A stretch of DNA of 64,000 nt. Origin: Pholiota molesta (lineage: Eukaryota > Basidiomycota > Agaricomycetes > Agaricales > Strophariaceae). Numbering within the stretch: the first letter of the stretch is position 1; every line of letters begins with the position of its first letter. This document shows, in pieces, positions 35,935 to 45,384 of this stretch. The notes under the pieces were generated by a model. It made no database searches. It worked only from the letters and a program-made list of their open reading frames with translations, and was not told where the DNA came from. Where the stretch lies: contig JACGCK010000055.1 in the NCBI GenBank assembly GCA_014925825.1, positions 1 to 64,000 on the forward strand, written 5' to 3'. The translations under genes were made by a program, and so were the position numbers.

Positions 35935-35972
35935 CAATTTGATCCGGGCGCGCTTATCTTATCGCGGCCACG
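35935..35972 (+). promoter_or_regulatory. Shared upstream block, copy 2 (urease promoter)
   Basis: The core GGGCGCGCTTATCTTATCGC followed by GGCCACG nearly repeats the block at 32551-32586. It contains two overlapping GATAA sites on the minus strand, 90 bp before the urease start codon. Fungal urease genes are commonly nitrogen-regulated through GATA factors (AreA/Nit2/Gat1), which would suit this site. Confidence 0.6.
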
Positions 35973-36060
35973 CCCCTTACTTCCCACCAAGGACGTGCAT
36001 GGGCACAAAACAGTGCACCTCTGCCCACCGCGTCTAACCACCTTCACACACTAGGCCGAT

Positions 36061-39000
36061 ATGCATCTCCTTCCCCGCGAAGAGGCCAAGCTCCTGCTCC
36101 ACCAGGTTCGCGTTCTGTCCTGTACGTAAAGAGCCCAGTCACCGATAAGCACTCCCCTCCAGGCCGGGTTCCTTGCGCAGAAACGCCTCGCCCGGGGCCT
36201 GCGCCTCAACCAGACCGAAACCGTCGCGCTGATAGCCGCGCAGCTCCAGGAGCGCATCCGGGATGGGCAGCACTCCGTCGCGGAGCTGATGCACCACGGC
36301 AAGACCATGCTCGGGCGCAGGCACGTTCTCCCGAGTGTGCCGGCGCTGCTGCATGAGATCCAGGTGGAGGGGACGTTTCCCGATGGGTGCGCGGACATGT
36401 TTCTTCTGGCTTCCGTATCAAGTCGTTTACCGCCGTGATGCAGGGTATTTCTAGTGACGGTCCACGATCCCATTTGTACGGAGTCTGGGAACCTCGAGGC
36501 GGCGCTCTATGGCTCTTTCCTTCCTATACCCCCGGAGAGCGCATTCCCCGTTATTGACGTATCTGAGTATGCTGCAGAGAAGGCGCCCGGCGCTGTGATC
36601 GCCAAAAAGGAGCGCATCATCCTGAACAAGGGCAGGGAACGCGTCAAGTTACGTGTCACCAACAACGGCGACCGGCCTGTTCAGGTACGTATCCAGCAAA
36701 TCCTTGCTTTCGTATCTCGCTTTAACTGTCCGCAATTTTCCCGCATGTGTTCAGATTGGCTCTCACTACCACTTCATTGAAACGAATCCCTCTCTGTCCT
36801 TCGACCGCGGCAAAGCCTATGGCAAGCGCCTCGACATCGCAGCCGGCACCGCCGTGCGCTTCGAGCCAGGCGATGTCAAGACCGTCACCCTCGTCGATAT
36901 CGCAGGCGCCAAAATCATTTCGGGGGGCAACAACCTGGCGTCCGGCGTCGTCGACTACAACAGAACAGCCGATATCGTCGCGGGTCTGATCCAGAAGGGC
37001 TTCGCGCACGTACCTGAGCCCGGAGCGCTCGAGATCGCGGAGGACACGGATATCGGGCGCGAGGCGTATATCTCGATGTATGGGCCTACCGTTGGTGACC
37101 GTGTTCGCCTTGGGGATACGGCGTTGTGGGTCGAGGTTGAGCACGACGAGGTGAGAAGGTGTCGACTGTCTCTGTTTGGATTTGTGCTTATTTTACTGGC
37201 TGCAGACTGTGTATGGCGACGAGGCGAAGTTCGGCGGGGGTATGCTTTGATTCGTCTTGCGTTTATAGGTATCTGATGTGATCTTGTGGACAGGTAAGAC
37301 CATCCGAGAAGGAATGGGCCAAGCGACAAATCGCTCCTCCGTTGACACGCTGGACCTGGTTATCACCAACGCTCTCATCATTGACTGGTCTGGGATCTAC
37401 AAGGTACACAGCCCTTCCGTCGTCGTCTCTAAGCGCCCATCTGATGTCATAATACAAAAATAGGCCGACATAGGTGTCAAAGACGGTTTCATCGTCGGGA
37501 TCGGCAAAGCCGGGAACCCCGACGTCATGGCGAACGTGCACCCCGCGCTCGTCATCGGGTCCTCTACGGAGGTCATCGCCGGCGAGAAGCTCATACTCAC
37601 CGCGGGCGCGGTCGACGTGCACGTGCACTACATCTGCCCGCAGCAGGTCGGCGAGGCGCTCGCCGCGGGGACGACGACGATGGTCGGCGGCGGGACGGGC
37701 CCGAGCGCGGGGACGAATGCGACGACGTGCACATCGAGCGCGTTTTATATGCGCCAGATGCTCGCGGCGACGGACGGGCTGCCGATGAACTTTGGCTTCA
37801 CGGGGAAGGGGAACGATGCGGGCCCGACGGCGCTGGAGGAGATCGTGCGCGCGGGTGCGTGCGGGCTGAAGCTGCATGAGGACTGGGGGTCGACGCCGGC
37901 CGCGATTGTGAACTGCTTGGATGTGGGCGATAAGTATGATGTGCAGGTGGGTCTTTCAGTTGAGTTGGATTATTTGTGGGAGCGTTCTGAATTATCGTAG
38001 GTCAATATCCATACTGATACTTTGAATGAGAGTGGATTCGTGGAGAGTAAGGCACTCAAAAATCTGTTCTCCATTCCATTTGACTAATGGTGATGCTAGG
38101 TACTATCGCGGCCTTCGGAAACCGCACAATTCATACCTACCACAGCGAAGGCGCTGGTAATCATATTTCGTTCAACTCGCGCATCCTTGCACTTCTGACA
38201 GTGATACAGGTGGTGGCCATGCACCTGACATCATCGTCGTCTGTGGATTACCAAACGTCCTGCCCTCTTCTACGAATCCCACTCGCCCATACACCAACAA
38301 TACGCTGGACGAACATCTTGACGTACGTCAGATCTACTTTGTTTTCTAAATAACAGGATCAACATGCTAACGACACGCGCGCATTTTTACAGATGCTGAT
38401 GGTCTGCCACCACCTCGACAGATCCATCCCCGAGGATCTCGCCTTCGCCGAATCCCGCATCCGCGCGGAGACGGTGGCTGCGGAGGATGTCTTGCATGAT
38501 ACCGGCGCGATTTCCATGATCAGCTCCGACTCGCAGGCGATGGGCAGGGTGGGCGAGGTCGTGAGTCGCACGTGGCGCACGGCGAGCAAGCTGCGCGAGT
38601 TCCGCGGGCCCCTTACGTCCCTGGGGGATAGTGAAGGGCGGGATAACGGCCGCGTCAAGAGATATATTGCGAAGTACACTATCAACCCGTGCGTCCATCT
38701 CAAATCTTCAGCGCGTATGCTGTATGCCAGGGAGTGCGTTAAGTGTTGATTCCTTTTTTGTTGCAGCGCCCTCGCACAGGGAATCAGCCATATCGTGGGT
38801 CATGTCGCGGTAGGAACGCTCGCGGATCTCGTTCTCTGGAAGCCTGAGAACTTCGGGTCCAAGCCAGAAATGGTCTTGAAGTCGGGCGTCATCGCCTGGG
38901 CTCAGGTGCGTAACGACCCACCCCTATAAATCCCATCGGGCGTTCTAAAACCAGACCTCTTCTTTCTTCCCTGCACTGTCGCTTGTATGTGTGTAGATGG

Positions 39001-39329
39001 GCGACGCCAACGCCTCGATCCCGTCCGTGCAGCCCTTCTACTCGAAGCCGATGTGGGGCGCGCAGCCCGGCTCCGCCGCGCGCAACTCCGTCGCCTTCGT
39101 GTCGCAGATCTCCATCAGCTCCGGCGCGATCGCGTCGTACGGGCTGTCCAAGCGCGTCGAGGCGGTGCGCGCGTGCCGCACGGTCTCGAAGAAGGACATG
39201 AAGTGGAACGACGCGACGCCGAAGATGAGCGTCGACCCCGAGAACTATGAGGTGCGTGCGGACGGGGAGCTGGCGGATATCGCGCCGGCGCAGACGTTGC
39301 CGCTGGCGCGGTTGTACAACCTCTTCTGA
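36061..39329 (+). CDS. ure1: Urease (urea amidohydrolase), single-chain fungal type
   Basis: Nickel enzyme that hydrolyses urea to ammonia and carbamate in the cytoplasm. A single polypeptide of about 835 residues fuses the gamma ([15 protein letters not shown]), beta ([18 protein letters not shown]) and alpha parts, as in other fungi and plants. The alpha part starts at [20 protein letters not shown]. Nickel and catalytic residues are visible: HVHYICPQQ (His-x-His), GLKLHEDWG (the Lys that is carbamylated), [21 protein letters not shown], the mobile flap MVCHHLDR with its Cys and His, and the Asp in SSDSQAMGR. It ends [10 protein letters not shown]. About eleven short introns interrupt it, several splitting the active-site motifs. 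No residue needed for catalysis is missing. Ure accessory genes (UreD/F/G) are not in the window. Confidence 0.96.
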
Positions 39330-39706
39330 GAGGCGTCTGCGAGTTCAAGCTTCGGGAAGGAGAAATGATTGAGAAATGTGTTTTTGTATGGCTATCTTGT
39401 TGGGAGATGAGATAAAGGAATCTGACTGGAATTGTACAATGTAAAAATATCGGATAATAAATTACTTGCTATATATAAAGTCCATAAGAGTTTACGTTCA
39501 TTCTTTGTCGTTTCGACATCGGTAGACTATGGTGCTGATGCCACATGTATTATCTTCTGATATGCCGAAACAATTCTATCACCCTTGCCCTTGCCATCTT
39601 GAGGTTGGGGACATATCAGGGATAGATAGTGCCGCGGTCTATGCCTGCGCCTACGTGGATGGAAAGGACGTCAAGAAGGGTACGCAACCAGCAGCACGTA
39701 GATTAC
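39330..39706. other. Convergent 3' region
   Basis: Between the 3' ends of urease and the next minus-strand gene. An AATAAATT at about 39456 may be a polyadenylation signal for urease. No coding exon. Confidence 0.4.
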
Positions 39707-40780
39707 TCACAATCGTTTGTCCAGAGCTAGCTCTGCCATGCTTTTCTCAACAGCACCCGACCAAACCACCGGATGAGTGGCTCCCCGCAGCGGATTTGAA
39801 AGCGACGGCACGATGGCCGCGTGCTTGTTGGCCATCCTGGACCGCTGATGTTCTTCGCATATTATTCTGACGTGCGGGTGCTCATACCATTCGAAGGCTA
39901 CGATAGCTGGTCTGGGCTCGAGCTTTCTGCGCTTCCGAGGGCTTGTTTGAATGTGAACGGATAGGGCCGAGCGCTTTAGATTGCTTTCTGATAAAAGCGG
40001 AAGGCGACGTCCCGTTAAAGCTTTGGGAAGCGACGCAGTTGGAGTGCCCAGGGGGACTCGGACAACTTCTGGGTCAAGCATGATTACATCCTCCGATGGT
40101 AGTGCTCGCGGTGCGTGAGGGCGAGTGTGAGGTCGAGGAGGGCGTCGAGCAAGAATGGGTTTAGCTTCATATGAGGACCGGTTCGGGAGGTTCTGAAGCC
40201 AGCTCCCGACTGCAGTGTTCGAATCTTCGATCGAAAGATCCTTCCTTACGCGCTCCGAGGGCACCGATTCCTCGTCCGGAAACATTGACTGAAGAGACCA
40301 AAGAATTAGAATCGGTTAGAGTTTGTGTATTTGAGAGAGAGAAGACATTCTAACCATGACTACGTCCTCAATTTCTGCAAATCCTTTGGGTGTCCCTGTT
40401 GCTTCATCATCTGTGGAAGCCAGCGACTCCGTGTATGGGCGTTTGTTGTGAGGACGAGTGGATTGACCGCTAGATGCGTGATGGTATATCTGCTTTTCGT
40501 TCGAGTCGATATTTTCTTTTGATTTCTGAGTACATCGTCGTCGGACTGCCCTGATTTTAGCAGCCAATGACCGCTGCTGCTCAATCTCAGCCTTGGAAAG
40601 CTTGAGGGCGCCTTTGAGGTAGACCAACGTCAGCCCCCCCGCTCTGCACAACAATATTTATTGCTTACCTTCATAGATGCTCCCATTTGACGCGTTTCGG
40701 GAGCCGCTCGCCACTGAACTTCGATCCAGTGGCGAGGATTTTGGAAATACCCAGGGACAAAAGCGGGAGATAGTGAACAT
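39707..40780 (-). CDS. Hypothetical nuclear-type protein, three exons
   Basis: Not recognised. The start MFTISRFCPWVFPKSSPLDR at 40780 is the only one that splices in phase to the second exon (GALKLSKAEIEQQRSLAAKI). That exon has a short coiled-coil-like helix followed by RAVRRRCTQKSKENID. After a third-exon join at VVM|SMFPDEESVPSER, the protein continues with polar, proline-rich sequence containing a basic cluster SPRKRRKLEPRP that resembles a nuclear localisation signal. It ends AVEKSMAELALDKRL. About 310 residues, mostly disordered. The position next to urease gives no functional hint. Nuclear location is inferred from the basic cluster. Confidence 0.65.
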
Positions 40781-41715
40781 AGTCAATAAGAGTGTCTGAC
40801 AAAAAAAAAAAGGCGGCCCCTTCTTAAACAATTGTCGAGTTAGACAACCGAGCACGAGGAGTGGCACCGCGCTTTAGTGGTGGCACAGCACGTCAAGCGT
40901 TTCATTGCCTAAAATAGTAGTACGCTTGACGCTTGCCTGGCCACGCGCCGAAGCAATAAGGCTCAGAACTCTAAATGGAGCCGGAAAGGCCCAAGAGAAT
41001 GAAGCCACTGCTCACGCGTTTGTTTGCCCTCCTGTAAACTTACATTATTGTCTTCACTTGGTTGGATGCTCTTCAGTGTATTCAATCGGGCCGTCGGGCC
41101 TGTTCTAATTATAGCCCATCAATTTCTGGGAAGGGCACGAGCGCTTAAGAAATCCCTCTCCGGCTTACTCTCAGCTTATATAACTACGGTCTCATGTTGC
41201 ACTTTACTCAGCGTCAGTTTCGCATATGTGTGCATTGTGTGTGCACACAATGGGGCTCTGTCAGATCTCCCGGCGAATGATCAACATACCCATACGCCTG
41301 TCACACTAGCGGCTTTCACTACTATTCCTGATTTTCTTCCGGTTATTCTCTGGATAGCCTCCTTGAGATGCCAGAGCTCAAAGTCAAGAAAACCCCCGTG
41401 TGTCTTACGTTTTGATGCGGCTGTGTGCGATTAAGAATTTATCCGCAGGTTCAACACGCCGATGGAGACATTCTTTTGCTCAAGGCCGTTGATCATTCCA
41501 GGTGACGCGCGCGCATCATGAACGCAAACTCATATCACTTGACTGCCGTGGCGGCTCTATATCTCAAACTTTGGGCCGGCGCACCGATTGTTGACATGTA
41601 CGTGAGTTGTTTGTCTGATGAGAAAGCTATAAAAGATGTCTGCGCAGAAGTCGGCCCATCGGGTGCTGGTCACCAAACTTTGCTGGTCAAGATTTCGTCT
41701 TTTTGTTTTGCAGAA
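40781..41715. other. Intergenic, possible weak frames
   Basis: Divergent region between the hypothetical minus-strand gene and the DUF6533-like gene. A poly(A) run lies at 40801-40811. Frames at 41024-41434 and 41518-41751 (+) are hydrophobic in parts but have no intron pattern or domain I trust. Confidence 0.45.
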
Positions 41716-42238
41716 CCAACATGGGTTCGAGTGATGAACCTGATTTTTTAACGCTGTACCGACTGAATCTCATTCCTCTGTATGTCATTCGTGAGTCGAT
41801 TTTGCTTTCGTACCGCGACGTCAGAGATAACCCGATCCTCTCCTAGTTTCCTCTTTAGTCTGGGTTTTGCACGATTACTGTGAGTGCAACATATGAGTTG
41901 TTATAGAATAGCAAGTAAAATTTCTTCAAGTTATAACTCTCGAGGACGAGGTACGAATAAATGAGTTCTTGGTGATCGGCAGAAGTGATATCTATTCTTC
42001 TTTAACAGATTACTTATATCTGGGTACGTAGCAATTCTACGCATTGCATCTTAACCTAATCTTATCCACTTATTCAGAGGCAGAGACCTTGTTTATCAAA
42101 ATTCATGTTCTTATGGGTAAGTCATTTGCCGGCCCTATGGATTCTTAATGATGGACATTTCAATGTTAGATTCGTTACTATACCATCTTCCTTGTTGCTT
42201 TCGATACGTTGCAAAACCACGGATTAGCTATCCCAGTA

Positions 42239-42658
42239 TGGCGGTCCATTTGGGTAAAAATTCCGTAGAAACTTTTTGTATATGCGCGGAAACTTTTACA
42301 TAGAACATTAATATATTTCCTTGCATTCACACATGATTAGTCAAGTTTTAGACATACTTTGACGTGCGCGGAAATCTTTAGTGAGTGCGCGAAAATCTTT
42401 CTTGGTGCGCGGAAACTTTTTCGGCCAATTTGAGTGTGCGCGCAGAAATCTTTCCCTTCAATCCCAATAAATTCACTCGTTTTTACGTGCTTTTGACTGC
42501 GCGTAAGTTTTATTAGCAGTGCGCGCGGAAATGTTTGAGTGCGCGTAGAAATACTGAGCGAGCACTGAGCGCGTAGAAACATTTAGGCCGACATGCCGTG
42601 CTGATGTAATTGATCTCGCTTAAGCTTTGCCGCTGGTGCGGCGGAGTTTAAACCCTGT
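42239..42658 (+). repeat. Left long terminal inverted repeat
   Basis: About 420 bp, pairing with 42971-43391. It carries repeated GCGCGGAAA-(A/T)CTTT units, roughly eight to nine in the arm. Confidence 0.85.
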
Positions 42659-42970
42659 CAGTTTCGAGCTTTCCGTACTTAGGCGCTCGAGGGATAAGCC
42701 CTAGGCATACAAACCATAATATTACAGGATATATCAGCCTTGAAATCGATTATTTGAAGTAATGTACATGAAGAAGCTCCGATAAATACCAGTACTAGTT
42801 AAATAGCCTGTAAACAGCCTTGAGCAAGCCTTGACTTGGCCTGAGCTCCCAGCTTGCTTCCATTCTTGCTTTCCTAGCACAGGCAGCAAAGTATTCCCAG
42901 ATGATGCATACCCTTAGGCTTTTGATTTCTTAGCCTAAATGCTTAGAGCACTCAGAGGCCACTGAGGTGG

Positions 42971-43391
42971 AGAGGGTTCAAACTCCGCCGCCGGACCAGC
43001 GGCAAAGCTTAAGCGAGATCAATTACCTCAGCACGGCATGTCGGCCAAAATGTTTCTACGCGCTCAGTGCTCGCTCAGTATTTCTACGCGCACTCAAACA
43101 TTTCCACGCGCACTGCTAATGAAATTTACGCGCAGTCAAAAGCACGCAAAAACGAGTGAATTATTGGTATTGAAGGGAAAGATTTCCACGCGCACACTCA
43201 AATTGGCCGAAAAAGTTTCCGCGCACCAAGAAAGATTTTCGCGCACTCACTAAAGATTTCCGCGCACGTCAAAGTATGTCTAAAACTTGACTAATCATGT
43301 GTGAATGCAAGGAAATATATTAATGTTCTATGTAAAAGTTTCTGCGCATATACAAAAGTTTCCACGGAATTTTTACCCAAACGGACCGCCA
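42971..43391 (-). repeat. Right long terminal inverted repeat
   Basis: Inverse copy of the left arm. In the parts compared, differences are mostly transitions with a few single-base indels. Its inner end contains GGTTCAAACTCC, which resembles a tRNA-type B box with one extra base. Confidence 0.85.
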
Positions 43392-44627
43392 TACCCAGGA
43401 GTCAGGACTCGTGGTATGTGAGTATTTCTGATATTCAGTGCCCCTACAGATTATTTCTTATGAGTATTTAGATGTATAGCTGAGGATCCCATAATGCACG
43501 TAGCAGGTGCCATAAGTTTGTGGTCTTTGGAGATCATCATGCAATTGCGGATATACGTTCTGTTCAATCGCTCCAAGAGGGTAGGTGTATTTTGTTCTCA
43601 TCTTTGTCATGGTCTCATTTTTCTGGTAGATTCTATGGTTCAATGCTGCCTCTTCGCTGTTTCAATTGGACTGTTCATATGGATTCTGGCGGTCAACGCA
43701 ATCAATCGAAAACAATTGATTGCCAACGACGTCGATCTGCGTCTACTTGGATGTCCTGTTGTCAATTGCGGTAGTGAATGGGCACAATGGATCCCTGGTA
43801 TGGCGATGACACTATTTTCGAAGAAATTCCGCTAAGCTTTGTTTCTAGCATTTGTGTTTGAATTCGTTCTCTTCGGGTTTGCAGTATACAAAGGGATTGC
43901 GTCCAACACCATCCGAATTAAAATCGGAAACAGATTATCTCTTGGTGCAATCATCATTTCCGAAAATGTGATATATTTCTTTTCGTACGTTGCGCCTTCA
44001 GTGAGATAAAATATCGCAGAAAATAACCATAATATAGAATCGCATGTCTATTGGTCTTTAACAACTTGATGGTTGTTGTGAGTTGCGACAATCCTAGTAT
44101 CCGAGCATGATGATGATACGATTACGCAGGGCGCCACAAGAATACCGTGGTTCGGCTTTGGGTACGTCTTTCAAGCCTCCATCAGTTAGAAGTGCTGATT
44201 TTTTCTCATAAATGTTTAGACCGTTCCATGCAGCTATGGGGATTTTGACCTCACGCATGTTGATTCACCTTCGCAAATTTTCATTTAAAAATCTCGAAGG
44301 AGGACAGGACCCACATCTACCCACTATATGTTTTTCCGACCCCCCTATGATGCACGTTATGGATGAGCCCGGCCATGGAAGTGAAAGTATGGATGAAACT
44401 AGTTCCGTGGTATCCCATGATATGGAGAGGGCCGTCCCGGTCATCGAAAGCGCTAACACATATTCTGATAGACAGATGAATACATGAATATATTTTAATT
44501 CAAAAAATACACCTTCAACAGAAGAACGAATAATAGTGTCAAAGATGAGTGGTAATGTATTCGTTGGAACTCAAAGCGAGTTGAACAGCGCCGACAGTTC
44601 AAAGGCCTTGATTCGTTGAGACAAGTG

Positions 44628-45384
44628 TTATCGCTCCAAGTCCGAGTCTGGGAAGACATCCACATGCAGTGGCTCCCCGAGAATTTGGCCGTGCTGGTCT
44701 TGATTTGAGAGATCCGTGTAAGGCGACAAGAGCATACAGCCCGGACTCCGTTCATCTTCATCGCAGCAACTCCACATGGTGAGCGTGCGCATGTCCGTAA
44801 ATGTGACATCTCGCTGAGTTGCATGTGGCAGAAATTCATACACCTCTTGGTTGAGATATCCTTCGAAATACGTCTTAGAGAAATGCACCGGTTTCAAACA
44901 AGTGATGAAGCCTACCTGGATGATACACGAAATCTTCTTGGATCCGTGTAAGCGATGGAGATCCCGTCCTGGCTTGTTGCGCCAGGTGTTCCGGGGTCGC
45001 AACTTCCACATCTCCGAATTCCTGATGACTTAGCTTCCGACTCGCTTTACGCGGCTTTGAGGTCGTAGGCGTCATGGGAGGCGAGTCTCCAGACGATTGG
45101 GCCAGGGCCAATTCTTTCCTGATAGCATGTTCAAAGCGAGGGCTACTGCCGGCGAGCTTGAACAAGATAGATCGCAGCTTGCTTTCCGGGAGCTCAGCAA
45201 TAGAGTACCGCAAGCTAGTCTTTGAGATGCGCGGGAGGTCCTCAGCGTCGGAGGAATCAGTAGACGGCGAACTAGGTGGATATGGCGATGGCGAATCGAA
45301 AGCATGCGAGCCATGCGAGTGAACAGAAGACGCGTGTATGAAGGCCATGTCCAGTCGTACGCTCGTCGCAGGCTTTGGCATCAT
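44628..45384 (-). CDS. Hypothetical protein with short helical domain
   Basis: Not recognised. Two exons, joined by a 54-bp intron whose acceptor after TTCGAAG keeps frame (VYHPG|YLNQEV), give about 230 residues. The N-terminus MMPKPATSVRLDMAFIHASS is followed by a Ser/Pro-rich stretch, then a helical piece SIAELPESKLRSILFKLAGS and SPRFEHAIRKELALAQ. This resembles short helical modules of nuclear regulatory proteins, but I cannot assign one. The C-terminal exon reads YLNQEVYEFLPHATQRDV, then a CCDEDERSPGCM cysteine-rich turn, ending VDVFPDSDLER. It faces the DUF6533-like gene tail to tail. Confidence 0.65.

Larger units (their letters stand above)
42239..43391. mobile_element. Non-autonomous foldback/MITE-like DNA transposon with TA target duplication
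   Basis: A 1,153-bp element begins TGGCGGTCCATTTGGGTAAA and ends with the near-exact inverse (…GGACCGCCA). It is bounded by TA at 42237-42238 and 43392-43393. The arms are about 420 bp long and mostly more than 90 percent identical. The centre of about 310 bp has no coding capacity. A TA duplication points to the Tc1/mariner group, but the very long arms are of foldback style. It depends on a transposase elsewhere. Confidence 0.88.
41716..44487 (+). pseudogene. DUF6533-like seven-helix membrane protein gene interrupted by a transposon
   Basis: Agaricomycete-type multi-helix membrane protein, function unknown, with many tiny exons. The N-terminus MGSSDEPDFLTLYRLNLIPL is followed by VWVLHDYFITLEDEITYIW and then RRQRPCLSKFMFLW and IRYYTIFLVAFDTLQNHGL, the usual start of the DUF6533 region. 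After the inserted element come GAISLWSLEIIMQLRIYVLF with NRSKR, a hydrophobic stretch around FAVSIGLFIWILAVNAI, AFVFEFVLFGFAVYKGIA, LSLGAIIISENVIYFFS, IACLLVFNNLMVV and PFHAAMGILTSRMLIHLRKF, then a polar tail ending SANTYSDRQMNT. The 1.15-kb element at 42239-43391 lies inside the exon after LAIP and reads into a stop within about 14 codons. Unless the element is spliced out in frame, which I could not achieve, the gene is broken. Exons outside the element look well preserved, so the insertion is probably recent. Confidence 0.65.

Noticed and set aside
41024..41434. 136-codon plus-strand frame with hydrophobic stretches
   Set aside because: No conserved motif and no exon continuity with the DUF6533-like gene downstream.
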